NCBI RefSeq assembly: GCF_001423745.1
Contig: NZ_LMPC01000026.1
Coordinates: 63,250 to 127,249, forward strand
Direction of reading: 5' to 3'
DNA from: Arthrobacter sp. Leaf337
GTDB lineage: Bacteria; Actinomycetota; Actinomycetes; Actinomycetales; Micrococcaceae
DNA: 64,000 bases
The notes beneath the pieces are model-generated. The model was not told the origin of the DNA. It saw only the letters and a program-made list of their open reading frames with translations, and searched no databases. This document shows positions 40,394-49,888 of the stretch, piece after piece; the stretch's first letter is position 1; the number at the start of each line of letters is the position of its first letter. The position numbers were made by a program, and so were the translations under genes.

Positions 40394-41512
40394 ATGGACT
40401 CCCACAGACGCACGACAGTAGATGAAGCCCTCCCTGACGGGCAGGTCTTCCCCGACAGTGCGGGAGTGGCGGGAAACCCACTGAACGGGACCCGGCCGCC
40501 GGCCATGGACGCAGAAGCCTTCCACGCTGCCAGCGAGCGCATCCTGACAGCCATTAATACGGTCATCGACGGCAAGGCCGAAGCGGCGAAGCTTGCCCTC
40601 ACCGTTCTCCTGGCCCAGGGGCACCTGCTGCTTGAGGACGTTCCCGGTGTGGGAAAGACGCTGCTCGCAAAGACACTCGCCCGCACCATCGACTGTTCGG
40701 TGAGCAGGATCCAGTTCACCCCGGACCTCCTGCCCTCGGACGTCACGGGTGTGTCCATCTACAACCAGGCCTCGCGGCTGTTCGAATTCAGGCCCGGCGC
40801 CGTGTTCGCCAACATTGTCATCGGGGACGAGATCAACCGCGCCTCCGCAAAGACCCAGTCTGCGCTTCTGGAGTGCATGGAAGAGCACCAGGTCACCGTG
40901 GACGGGCACTCCTACAAGCTGGACGAACCCTTTATGGTGGTGGCCACCCAGAACCCCATTGAGATGGAAGGAACCTATCCGCTGCCGGAAGCGCAGCGGG
41001 ACCGGTTTATGGCCCGTATCTCCATGGGCTATCCGGACAAGGACTCGGAGATCGAGATGCTGGAGACGCACCAGGCGACCTCGCCGCTGACCCGGGTGAC
41101 CGCCGTCGTCACCTCGGCCGATGTGGCCGCCATGATCGCCGCCGTCCAGCGCGTCTACGTTTCGCAGGCAGTCAAGGAGTTCACCGTGTCGCTGGGGCGC
41201 GCCACCCGCGAAAGCGCCATGCTACGCCTCGGCGCCAGCCCCCGGTCGATGCTCCAGCTGCTGCGGGCAGCGAAGGCCACCGCCGCGCTGGAGGGCCGGA
41301 ACTTCGTGCTCCCCGACGACGTCGTCAGCGTTGCTGAAGCCGTGCTGGCGCATAGGATCATCCTCGACCGCAAGGCGGCCAGCACGGGCGAAACTCCGCA
41401 TAGTGTGATCCGCAGCATCCTGGCCAAACTTCCGGTGCCCCAGGAAATGTCCGCAGCACCGTCCCGGGGCGGCCGCCCGCGCGGCGGCACGGACCTTCGG
41501 CATACCCGCTAG
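40394..41512 (+). CDS. MoxR family AAA+ ATPase
   Basis: A 372-residue AAA+ ATPase. The P-loop EDVPGVGKTLLAK, Walker B IGDEINRAS and sensor ATQNPIEMEGTYPLPEAQ.DRF are typical of MoxR chaperones. These usually work with DUF58 (von Willebrand-like) partners encoded next to them, as here. The ATG at 40394 with AAAGG upstream is preferred. It is first gene of a three-gene operon (moxR, DUF58, transglutaminase). Confidence 0.92.
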   Translation: MDSHRRTTVDEALPDGQVFPDSAGVAGNPLNGTRPPAMDAEAFHAASERILTAINTVIDGKAEAAKLALTVLLAQGHLLLEDVPGVGKTLLAKTLARTIDCSVSRIQFTPDLLPSDVTGVSIYNQASRLFEFRPGAVFANIVIGDEINRASAKTQSALLECMEEHQVTVDGHSYKLDEPFMVVATQNPIEMEGTYPLPEAQRDRFMARISMGYPDKDSEIEMLETHQATSPLTRVTAVVTSADVAAMIAAVQRVYVSQAVKEFTVSLGRATRESAMLRLGASPRSMLQLLRAAKATAALEGRNFVLPDDVVSVAEAVLAHRIILDRKAASTGETPHSVIRSILAKLPVPQEMSAAPSRGGRPRGGTDLRHTR

Positions 41513-41526
41513 CGGACGGCGCCACG

Positions 41527-42927
41527 ATGGCCCTCACCGACAGGCTCCCGCGGCACCTCTTCAGCACACGCGGCTGGGGGTTGCTGGCTGCCGGTGTGGT
41601 TTCGTTGCTGGCAGCACAGGTCATGGGCCGGCGCGATCTCCTTTCGCTCGGCATCCTGCTGATCGTCCTCCCGCTGGTCTCGCTGGCAGGGATCCGCCTC
41701 CTCAAGCCCCGGTTCAAGGTGTACCGCGAATTCAGCCCCGCCAGCGTGGAAACCTCCTCGACCACCACCGTGCGCCTCGCCGTGGCCCGAACCGGCCCGG
41801 CCACCGGCCAGGTGATCATGGAGGAACGCCTGCCGTCACGGTTCGGTGAATCGCCGGCCTTCCGTTTCCCGTCCCGCGCGGCGACCGGCGGGACCAGCCG
41901 CTACGAATACCACCTCCGGTCCGGCAAACGGGGTCAGTTCGTCATCGGCCCGGTGACGGCCGAGTTCACCGACCCCTTCGGACTCTCGCTGCACCGCCAC
42001 GCGATCGACGAAGGCGACACACTGACGGTGACGCCCGCCGCCGTCGAGCTCCCCGCAACGGGACTGGCCGGCGCACGCGGCAACGACGGCGTTACGGCCA
42101 CGCGGATCCGGGCGAACCCGAGCGACGACGACGTCATGACCCGCGAGTACCGCCACGGAGATCCGATGCGCCGGGTCCACTGGGCTGCGACCGCCAGGCA
42201 CGGTGCCCTGATGGTGCGGCAGGAGGAATCCGTGACCACGCCGGAGGCCACCATCATCCTGGACCAGCGGTGGTCGGCGTTTGCGCGCGGACCGGGCGCC
42301 GCCTTTTCAGCCACGTCCGGTGAGGACGGCCACGAACTGATCACCAGCGACACCTTCGAATGGGCGGTTACGGCCGCCATGTCGGTGAGCGCCCATCTGG
42401 CCGAACGCAACTATGCCCTGCGGTTCCTCGATCCCGCGGGGGAAGCCGCCTTCCTGCATTCTCCCTCCGCCCCGGAACCTGAGGCCGAGGAATACACCGG
42501 GTCCGCGGGCCTGCAGTCCATTGCCGAGAGCCTGGCGGCCATCCAGCTCTCCGGCGCGCACCATGCCGCACACCACGCGGCGCCCGAGTCGGGTCAGCGG
42601 GCCTTCGACGACCGGCTCATGGACAAGCTTTCCGCCCACCGCCAGCGCGGCCCCATCATGGCGATCCTGGGACACGTGCAGGCAGCCGAGGCACGCTCGC
42701 TGTCCGCCGCCGCCGGGTTCGGGGCCAACGCTTTTGCGATCATCGTCACCGACCATCCGGGAGAGTGCCACGACGCCGTTGAGTCGTTGCGGTCCGGCGG
42801 CTGGCGGGCCGTGGCCATCACCCCCGCCACATCGGTGGCAGCGGCATGGTCCTCTTTCGACCAGCGCGATGCGGCTGCCGCCACGGCTGCCGCGGACGTC
42901 CGCCGCGCCACAGGAGTCAGCAGATGA
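41527..42927 (+). CDS. DUF58 domain membrane protein
   Basis: A 466-residue protein. Two N-terminal membrane segments (about 14-30, 37-55) are followed by a beta-rich region and a DUF58 core with the signature DDDVMTREYRHGDPMRRVHWAA. The C-terminal part is vWA-like. It lies 14 bases after moxR, and its stop overlaps the next start by 4 bases. MoxR-DUF58-transglutaminase operons are widespread; their role, probably envelope protein maturation, is not established. Confidence 0.9.
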   Translation: MALTDRLPRHLFSTRGWGLLAAGVVSLLAAQVMGRRDLLSLGILLIVLPLVSLAGIRLLKPRFKVYREFSPASVETSSTTTVRLAVARTGPATGQVIMEERLPSRFGESPAFRFPSRAATGGTSRYEYHLRSGKRGQFVIGPVTAEFTDPFGLSLHRHAIDEGDTLTVTPAAVELPATGLAGARGNDGVTATRIRANPSDDDVMTREYRHGDPMRRVHWAATARHGALMVRQEESVTTPEATIILDQRWSAFARGPGAAFSATSGEDGHELITSDTFEWAVTAAMSVSAHLAERNYALRFLDPAGEAAFLHSPSAPEPEAEEYTGSAGLQSIAESLAAIQLSGAHHAAHHAAPESGQRAFDDRLMDKLSAHRQRGPIMAILGHVQAAEARSLSAAAGFGANAFAIIVTDHPGECHDAVESLRSGGWRAVAITPATSVAAAWSSFDQRDAAAATAAADVRRATGVSR

Positions 42928-45440
42928 CCATGACTCCCCAGCGGCACTCCGGTCCGGGGACCGGCCGCACCTCCGAAGTCCTGGCACCATCCACGGCTCC
43001 CGCTCCACGGCCGCGCCGAGTCGGTGCGCATCCGTGGGTCATGGCCGCTGCTGTCGCCATTGCCGTCGCCGGCGCCGCCCTGTCCCTCAACGGGGTGCTG
43101 CGGGGCTGGGCCTGGTATCTTCCGGTGCTGACCACAGTCTTTGTTGTTGCCCTGGCCATGGCCGTCCTGCGGGCGCTGCGGGCGCAACCCTTCCTGGTGG
43201 CGCTGGGCGGCTTCGCAGCGCTCGTCTTCATCCTGACCTTCACCTTCTTCCGGAGGTTCAGCATCGCCGGGTTCATTCCATCCGGGGACACCATGGAGCA
43301 GCTGGGCAGGTACCTGCGCCGGGCCAGCGAAACAGTCCTGGCCGAGAGCTCCCCGGTGGCGCCCAACGCCGGCATCGTACTGGTCACCTGCGCCGTCCTG
43401 GGCCTGGTGGTCATCCTGGTCGATGCCCTTGCCGTGCCCCTGGCTCTGCCGGCAACCAGCGGGCTGGGGCTCGTGGCCATCCTGGTGGTGCCGGCCATGG
43501 TCAAACCGCAGAGCGTCGGGCCGTGGGCGTTTGCGGCCGCTGCCGCCGGCTACCTGATGATCCTTGCCTGCAGCCAGTGGTTCGCCCCGGCTGACCGCAC
43601 CACGGCCGACACCGCCCGGAATCCGGGACAGTTCCGCCGCGCAGCCCTCACCGGCGGCATGGCGCTGGCGATCACGCTCCTCCTCCCCCTCGCCGTTCCG
43701 GGCTTTGACCAAGGCACCTTCCCGCAGGGTTCCAGGCTGAATCCGTGGGGTTCGTCCACCGGCCTCAACCCGATGATCAGCCTGGGCAACAGCTTGCGGA
43801 GTCCCGCCGGCGACGGGCGCATCACCTATGCCACCAGTGCCAGCAGGCCCCCCTACCTGCGGTCCGTCACCGTGGACCGGTTCGACGGCGATTCGTGGTC
43901 GCCGGACGACCGTGACCCTTCCCGCCGGGTGGGGGTCGGGCGGATGGACACCGGGTACGAGATCGTCGCTGACGAGCAGGTCCGGCAGGTCACGGCGATC
44001 AATACCGGGCGTTTCACCAGCCCGTACCTGCCAGCGCCGTACGCTCCGGACTCGGTCAACGGCCTGGCCGGACGGTGGAGTTGGGATCCGGCCACCTTGA
44101 GCATCAAGGGCGTGGACACCAACTCACGGAACCAGCAGTATGTTGTGCAGTCCACCGCCCCCAGGCTCACGCCCGAACTGTTGTCCCAGTCCACAACGGC
44201 CGTGCGCGGGATCTCGGAGGAATTCATCCGGCCGCCCAACAACGTGCCGGACATCGTGCGCAGCACCGCGGACACCGTGACCGCGGGAAGCAGCACGGCG
44301 TATGCCAAAGCAATGGCCATCCAGAACTACCTGCGCTCCGTCGAATTCACGTATTCCCTGCAGTCCCCGGTGCAGGGCGGCTACGACGGCAACGGGCTCT
44401 CAGTTCTCGCGGATTTCCTGACCCAAAAGAGCGGCTATTGCATCCATTTCGCCTCGGCCATGGCGGTGATGGCCAGGCTGGAAGGCATCCCCAGCCGCAT
44501 CGCCGTGGGTTACGCGCCGGGCCGGTCCACGGGTGGCACGGTTTCGGTTCCCGGGCAGGGCGCACTGACCGAATACGAAGTTGACTCCAGGGACGCGCAC
44601 GCCTGGCCCGAACTCTATTTCCAAGGACTCGGCTGGGTGGCGTTTGAACCGACGCCTTCACGTGGAATGGTGCCGGACTACGCAGCGCAGGCCTTCACCC
44701 CGGGCGGCGCCGGCACCAACGAAAACAACGACGACCTCATCCCGTCCAATGCCGCCACGCCGGGCGCCACACCGGAAACGCCGGCGCCGCTCCCGGGGCT
44801 GGATTCGGCCGGTGAAGCAGGGCACCCGCTGACGCTGCCGCTCTACGGCGCCGCCGGCCTCCTAGTCGTTGCCCTGATCGCCGCATCGCCCCGGATGGTG
44901 CGCACGGGCCTGCGGTCACGACGACTCCGGCGCGCACCGTCCTCCGCGGGCAACACGGCCGCGGCAGCCTGGGCGGAACTGCGGGACCTGGCCACCGATT
45001 ACGGACTGGCTCCCGGCCTCAGCGAAACTCCGCGGCACTTCTCCGGCCGGCTTCGCGGGTCGGGGGCTCTGGGCGGGCCGGACAATGCGGACGACGCCGG
45101 CGCCCGGGCGGTTGCGTCACTGACCGCGGACTTCGAACGCCAGCAGTACGGGCCGCCGCCCGGGCACACGGACGGTGCCGCCGCTTCCGGGGCCGCCGGG
45201 GCCGCCCCGCCCTCCGCGGCAGACAGGATAGCGGTGGTTCAGGCATCGCTGCGGAGGCACTCGCGGCCGGCCCGACGGCTCCGGGCGGAATGGCTACCGC
45301 CGTCGGTCATGAACCGGTGGGGGCGCATGGTCACCGCCCCGTTCCGTGCCATCGCACGGGCAGCCGCCATACCGGCGCAGGCCGCCGCGCGGTCCTGGCG
45401 GACGGTGCGCGACGGCCTGCGGCGGCTGCGGCAGGGCTAG
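42924..45440 (+). CDS. TgpA-like membrane transglutaminase
   Basis: An 838-residue protein. Several N-terminal membrane helices (within about 35-270) precede an extracellular transglutaminase-like domain with the catalytic Cys in SGYCIHFASAMAVMAR, the His in DSRDAHAWPE and the Asp-equivalent region GWVAFEPTPS. Then come a linker, another membrane helix (TLPLYGAAGLLVVALIA) and a cytoplasmic DUF4129-like tail. The ATGA overlap with the DUF58 gene supports the start and coupling. The substrate is unknown. Confidence 0.9.
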   Translation: MTMTPQRHSGPGTGRTSEVLAPSTAPAPRPRRVGAHPWVMAAAVAIAVAGAALSLNGVLRGWAWYLPVLTTVFVVALAMAVLRALRAQPFLVALGGFAALVFILTFTFFRRFSIAGFIPSGDTMEQLGRYLRRASETVLAESSPVAPNAGIVLVTCAVLGLVVILVDALAVPLALPATSGLGLVAILVVPAMVKPQSVGPWAFAAAAAGYLMILACSQWFAPADRTTADTARNPGQFRRAALTGGMALAITLLLPLAVPGFDQGTFPQGSRLNPWGSSTGLNPMISLGNSLRSPAGDGRITYATSASRPPYLRSVTVDRFDGDSWSPDDRDPSRRVGVGRMDTGYEIVADEQVRQVTAINTGRFTSPYLPAPYAPDSVNGLAGRWSWDPATLSIKGVDTNSRNQQYVVQSTAPRLTPELLSQSTTAVRGISEEFIRPPNNVPDIVRSTADTVTAGSSTAYAKAMAIQNYLRSVEFTYSLQSPVQGGYDGNGLSVLADFLTQKSGYCIHFASAMAVMARLEGIPSRIAVGYAPGRSTGGTVSVPGQGALTEYEVDSRDAHAWPELYFQGLGWVAFEPTPSRGMVPDYAAQAFTPGGAGTNENNDDLIPSNAATPGATPETPAPLPGLDSAGEAGHPLTLPLYGAAGLLVVALIAASPRMVRTGLRSRRLRRAPSSAGNTAAAAWAELRDLATDYGLAPGLSETPRHFSGRLRGSGALGGPDNADDAGARAVASLTADFERQQYGPPPGHTDGAAASGAAGAAPPSAADRIAVVQASLRRHSRPARRLRAEWLPPSVMNRWGRMVTAPFRAIARAAAIPAQAAARSWRTVRDGLRRLRQG

Positions 45441-45464
45441 CCTGCCGGTTGCCCTGCGTCCGGA

Positions 45465-46964
45465 CTAGCCGGCGTAGGGGTCGGCGATGCCGATGTACTG
45501 GGTGTAGAGGTATTCCTCGATGCCTTCGAGGCCGCCTTCGCGTCCCAGCCCGGACTGCTTCACGCCGCCGAAGGGGGCCGCCGCGTTGGACACGACGCCG
45601 GCGTTCAGGCCGAGCATGCCGGTCTCCAGGCGTTCGCCCATCCGGATGCCGCGGTTCAGGTCGCGCGTGAAGACGTAGGCCACCAGGCCGTACTCGGTGT
45701 TGTTGGCCAGGCGGACCGCCTCGTCCTCGGTGTCAAAGGTGATGATCGGCGCGACGGGTCCGAAGATTTCCTCGGACAGGATGCGGGTGCCCTCGGTGAC
45801 GCCCTTGAGGATGGTGGGCTGGTAGAAGTAACCCGGGCCGTCCACCGGGCCGCCGCCGGCCACAGCCACCGCGCCGGAGTTCACGGCGTCGGTGACGAGC
45901 TCGTGTACCTTGTCCCGGCTCTTGGCATCGATCAGCGGGCCCACCTTGGAATCGGGCTCGGTGCCCCGGGCCGTGGTCATCTCGCCCATTTTCGCCGCGA
46001 ACTTCTCCGCGAACTCGTCCGCGACGGATTCGTGCACGATGAAGCGGTTCGCGGCTGTGCAGGCCTCGCCCATGTTCCGCAGCTTCGCCAGCATGGCCCC
46101 GGCCACGGCGGCGTCCACATCGGCGTCCTCGAAGACCACGAACGGGGCGTTCCCGCCGAGTTCCATGGACGTGCGCAGGACCGTTTCGGAGGCGTCCGAG
46201 AGCAGCCGGCGGCCCACTTCGGTGGAGCCGGTGAAGGAGAGCTTCCGGAGCCGGGAGTCCTTGATCAGCGGGCCCGTGGTGGCGCCGGCCGTTGAGGTGG
46301 GGATGAGGTTCAGGACACCGGCGGGCAGGCCGGCCTCCTGCATCACGGCGGCGAACAGCTGGGAGGTCAGCGGGGTCAGGTTCGCGGACTTCAGCACCAT
46401 GGTGCAGCCGGCGGCCACGGCCGGGGCGACCTTGCGGGTGGCCATCGCCAGCGGGAAGTTCCACGGGGTGATCAGCAGGCAGGGGCCCACGGGCTTCTTC
46501 GTCACCAGGAGGCGGGACTTGCCATCCGGGGACACCGAGTAGCGGCCGAACGCACGGACGGCTTCCTCGGAGAACCAGCGCAGGAACTCGGCGCCGTAGG
46601 TGACCTCGCCGCGGGCCTCGGCCAGGGGCTTGCCCATTTCCAGGGTCATGAGCAGCGCGAAGTCCTCGGCGCGGGCCGTGACCAGTTCGAACGCCCGGCG
46701 CAGGATTTCCCCGCGCTCACGGGCCGGGACCTTCGCCCAGGAATCCTGCGCGGCAGCGGCGGCGTCGAGCGCTGCCTTGCCGTCCTCGGCGCCGGCGTCA
46801 GCAATGCTAAGCAGCACCTTGCCGGTGGCGGGATCCTCGACGTCGAACGTCTTCCCGGACGCTGCCGGGCGCCATTCGCCGTTGATCAGCAGGCCGGTGG
46901 GAACAGAGGCCAGCAGCTCGCTCTCGCGCTCCGCAGTAACAGTGGGCTGTGCAGTTACAGTCAC
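45465..46964 (-). CDS. gabD: NAD(P)-dependent succinate-semialdehyde dehydrogenase
   Basis: A 499-residue aldehyde dehydrogenase. Catalytic Glu268 (MELGGNAPFVV) and Cys302 (NMGEACTAANR) are present, along with PWNFPLAM and FTGSTEVGR. The closest recalled group is succinate-semialdehyde/glutarate-semialdehyde dehydrogenase, which feeds GABA-derived carbon to succinate. The substrate is inferred from overall similarity, particularly the CTAANR context. The gene is alone, convergent with the transglutaminase operon. Confidence 0.88.
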   Translation of the reverse strand: MTVTAQPTVTAERESELLASVPTGLLINGEWRPAASGKTFDVEDPATGKVLLSIADAGAEDGKAALDAAAAAQDSWAKVPARERGEILRRAFELVTARAEDFALLMTLEMGKPLAEARGEVTYGAEFLRWFSEEAVRAFGRYSVSPDGKSRLLVTKKPVGPCLLITPWNFPLAMATRKVAPAVAAGCTMVLKSANLTPLTSQLFAAVMQEAGLPAGVLNLIPTSTAGATTGPLIKDSRLRKLSFTGSTEVGRRLLSDASETVLRTSMELGGNAPFVVFEDADVDAAVAGAMLAKLRNMGEACTAANRFIVHESVADEFAEKFAAKMGEMTTARGTEPDSKVGPLIDAKSRDKVHELVTDAVNSGAVAVAGGGPVDGPGYFYQPTILKGVTEGTRILSEEIFGPVAPIITFDTEDEAVRLANNTEYGLVAYVFTRDLNRGIRMGERLETGMLGLNAGVVSNAAAPFGGVKQSGLGREGGLEGIEEYLYTQYIGIADPYAG

Positions 46965-47119
46965 GATGACTCCCTCGTCAGCAATTGGGGTGTGGGATGG
47001 GTTCAGCTCTCGGCTGCTTTACAGCCACGGTACTGCCGCGCGCTCCGGAGCGTCTATGCATGGGCGCACTACGCACTCCGAATGTTGCTGTGCAGCTGCA
47101 CAAGACCGGATCCCGGCTC

Positions 47120-48061
47120 CTAGCGGGCGGCCAAGACCGCTGAGTAGAGCTCCCGCTTGCTGACTTTCGCGTCCTCGGCCACGGCCGCCACGGCTTCCTT
47201 CAACCTGATGCCCTGCGCAATGAGCCCGTTGACTGCGGCCACATGGTCCTCCGTCTTGCCCGGCTCACGCTCCGGGGCGCCGCCAACCACCACCGCTATT
47301 TCACCGCGCACCTCGTTGGTTTCTGCCCATTGCAGCAGGTGGCTCAGCGGCCCGCGGATGACTTCTTCGTAGGTCTTGGTGAGTTCACGGCACACTGCGG
47401 CCGGGCGGTCGCCGCCGAAGCGCTCGCGCAGCGCCCGAAGCATCGGTTCCAGCCGGTGCGGCGCCTCGAAGAAGACCATCGTCCGGCGTTCGGCGTCGAG
47501 CTCGGACAACCGGGAGGCACGTTCACCGGCCTTGCGGGGAAGGAACCCTTCAAAACAGAACCGGTCGGTCGGGAGCCCGGAGAGGGCGAGTGCTGTGAGG
47601 ACCGCCGACGGCCCCGGCACTGCGGTGACCGTCAGGCCGGCCGCCACGGCGCCCTCAACCAGCCGGAACCCCGGATCCGAGACGGACGGCATACCGGCGT
47701 CAGTCACCATCACGAGGGTCTTTCCTGCCCGCACCTGATCCAGGAGCTCGGCGGTCTTCGCGGCTTCGTTGTGCTCGTGGTAGCTGATCACACGCCCGGG
47801 CACGGCGATCCCCAGGTTCTGCACCAGCCGGTGCAGGCGCCGGGTGTCCTCCGCGGCGACGATGTCAGCCGTGGTGAGTAATTCAACGAGCCGGGGGGAC
47901 GCATCGCCGACATTTCCGATGGGCGTCGCAGCCAGCACAATCCTGCCCGGCTGCCCTTCCGTGGCGCGGGCCGCAGGTTCGGCCGCCGGAGCCCAGGGCT
48001 CATCGAAGGTGCCGGCGTCATCGGAGCTGCCCGCGGGGGAAGTACTGAGTTGTTGGTCCAC
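47120..48061 (-). CDS. rsmI: 16S rRNA (cytidine1402-2'-O)-methyltransferase
   Basis: A 313-residue SAM-dependent methyltransferase of the tetrapyrrole-methylase fold. LAATPIGNVGDAS near the N-terminus, AAEDTRRLHRL, SYHEHNE, TDAGMPSVSDPG and VPGPSAVLTALALSGLPTD are all diagnostic. It has an N-terminal extension of about 40 residues. It is divergent from the Pmt gene with a 54-bp gap, the conserved actinobacterial rsmI/pmt arrangement. Confidence 0.95.
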   Translation of the reverse strand: MDQQLSTSPAGSSDDAGTFDEPWAPAAEPAARATEGQPGRIVLAATPIGNVGDASPRLVELLTTADIVAAEDTRRLHRLVQNLGIAVPGRVISYHEHNEAAKTAELLDQVRAGKTLVMVTDAGMPSVSDPGFRLVEGAVAAGLTVTAVPGPSAVLTALALSGLPTDRFCFEGFLPRKAGERASRLSELDAERRTMVFFEAPHRLEPMLRALRERFGGDRPAAVCRELTKTYEEVIRGPLSHLLQWAETNEVRGEIAVVVGGAPEREPGKTEDHVAAVNGLIAQGIRLKEAVAAVAEDAKVSKRELYSAVLAAR

Positions 48062-48115
48062 ACGACCAGCCTACTGCTGGCAGGCTCTTCCAGCGCCAAA
48101 AGGTAGCATGGGCAC

Positions 48116-49831
48116 GTGACGCAGACCTCCGTACCTCCTGTCGAGGCCGACCCGGCCGACCCGGCCAAACCAGCACGGCCGGCCTCCGGGACTTCGGGAC
48201 GCAACCTTGAGGGCCAGCGGTGGATCCGCCGGCCGCGGGAAGCGTTCACCGAAAGCGCCCTGCAGGAGCGGCTGATCGGCGGGATCCGCAGCTGGCGTGA
48301 CTATCCCCCGTCGCTGCGGCTCTGGTTCTGGCTCATTCCGGCCATCACCGCGGCGATCGGCGGCGCCCTCCGCTTCGTCCGCCTTGAGAGTCCGCGCAGC
48401 CTGGTATTTGACGAAACCTACTACGTCAAGGACGGCTATTCGTTCCTGGTCAGCGGGTACGAACGCAGCTGGCCGGACAAGGCCAACGAATCCTTCGTGG
48501 CCGGGAACCCCGGCGTCATCCTGTCCTCGCCCGAGTATGTTGTGCATCCGCCGGTGGGCAAGTGGATGATCGCGGCAGGAATGTGGCTGTTCGGCCCGGA
48601 CAACCCGCTGGGCTGGCGCTTCGGCGCCGCGCTGACCGGGACGCTGTCCATCCTCCTGATCACCCTGATCGCGCAGAAGCTCTTCCACTCGCTGACGCTG
48701 GGGGCTGTGGCAGGCCTGCTGCTGGCGGTGGACGGCCACCATCTAGTGATGTCCCGGACCTCCTTGCTGGACATCTTCCTGATGTTCTGGGTGCTTGCAG
48801 CTTTCGGTGCGCTCCTGATGGACCGCGACGACGGCCGACGGCGGCTGGCAGCCAGGCTGGGGCGCCAGGCCGGAGCTGCCCCGGACGGCAGGCCCTCCGT
48901 GGTCCAGCTCGTGTCCGGGCCCTGGCTCGGCATCCGCTGGTGGCGCGTTACCGCGGGCATCTGCCTGGGGCTTGCCGTGGGCACGAAGTGGTCGGCGCTG
49001 TTCTTCATGGCGGCCTTCGGGCTCCTCACAGTCTTCTGGGACCTGAGCGCGCGCCGGATCGCAGGCATCCGCGGGTGGATCAGCGGAGGCATCATCAAGG
49101 ACGGAATTCCCGCCTTCCTGAGCATCGTGCCCGTCGCCGTGCTGGTCTATCTCACCACCTGGGCCGGCTGGTTCCAGTCGAAGGATGCGTACTTCCGCCA
49201 TTGGGCCGACACCAACCCCTCAGCCCAGTGGGGCTGGCTTCCGGGGCCGCTGCGGTCCCTGGCCCATTACCACCTGGAAGCGTACAAGTTCCATCAGGGA
49301 CTCAGCTCCGACCACCCCTATGAGGCGAGCGCCTGGAGCTGGCTGGTGATGGGGCGGCCCACGTCGTTCTTCTATGAGTCCCCCAAACAGGGCAGCCCCG
49401 GCTGCGACGTCGCCAACTGCACCTCGGCAATCCTTTCCGTGGGCAACCCCCTGATCTGGTGGAGCGCCACGGTTGCACTGGTGATCCTGCTGTTCTGGTG
49501 GGCAGGCCGCCGCGACTGGCGGGCCGGCGCCATCCTCGCCGGGGTCGGCGCGGGCTACCTCCCCTGGTTCATGTACCCGGAACGCACCATGTTCACTTTT
49601 TATGCCGTGTCCTTTGAACCGTTCCTGGTCCTGGCCCTGACATATTGCCTGGGCCTGGTGCTCGGACGACGCTCGGACCCGTTGTGGCGCCGGCGTTCCG
49701 GCCTGTATCTCGTGGCAGTGTTCGTGGTCGGAGCGGTGCTGGTCTCGGCGTTCTTCTACCCCATCTGGACCGCGGAAATCATTCCCTACCAGGACTGGCG
49801 GTTCAGGATGTGGATGCCGTCCTGGATCTAG
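48116..49831 (+). CDS. pmt: Polyprenyl-phosphate-mannose protein mannosyltransferase (GT39, Pmt)
   Basis: A 571-residue polytopic membrane protein. The first extracytoplasmic loop carries the catalytic acidic motif VFDETYYVKDGYS, followed by HPPVGKW and SRTSLLDIFL. These mark GT39 O-mannosyltransferases, which transfer mannose from polyprenyl-P-mannose to Ser/Thr of proteins emerging from the Sec system. About ten membrane helices can be read. The GTG at 48116 is used since the nearby ATG is out of frame. Ala/Ser/Thr/Pro-rich secreted proteins in this window are possible substrates (inference). Confidence 0.93.
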   Translation: MTQTSVPPVEADPADPAKPARPASGTSGRNLEGQRWIRRPREAFTESALQERLIGGIRSWRDYPPSLRLWFWLIPAITAAIGGALRFVRLESPRSLVFDETYYVKDGYSFLVSGYERSWPDKANESFVAGNPGVILSSPEYVVHPPVGKWMIAAGMWLFGPDNPLGWRFGAALTGTLSILLITLIAQKLFHSLTLGAVAGLLLAVDGHHLVMSRTSLLDIFLMFWVLAAFGALLMDRDDGRRRLAARLGRQAGAAPDGRPSVVQLVSGPWLGIRWWRVTAGICLGLAVGTKWSALFFMAAFGLLTVFWDLSARRIAGIRGWISGGIIKDGIPAFLSIVPVAVLVYLTTWAGWFQSKDAYFRHWADTNPSAQWGWLPGPLRSLAHYHLEAYKFHQGLSSDHPYEASAWSWLVMGRPTSFFYESPKQGSPGCDVANCTSAILSVGNPLIWWSATVALVILLFWWAGRRDWRAGAILAGVGAGYLPWFMYPERTMFTFYAVSFEPFLVLALTYCLGLVLGRRSDPLWRRRSGLYLVAVFVVGAVLVSAFFYPIWTAEIIPYQDWRFRMWMPSWI

Positions 49832-49888
49832 GGCAGTATGGCAAGGGTGCCGGGACACCGCATCACGGATCCGGAAGGGAGACTGGCT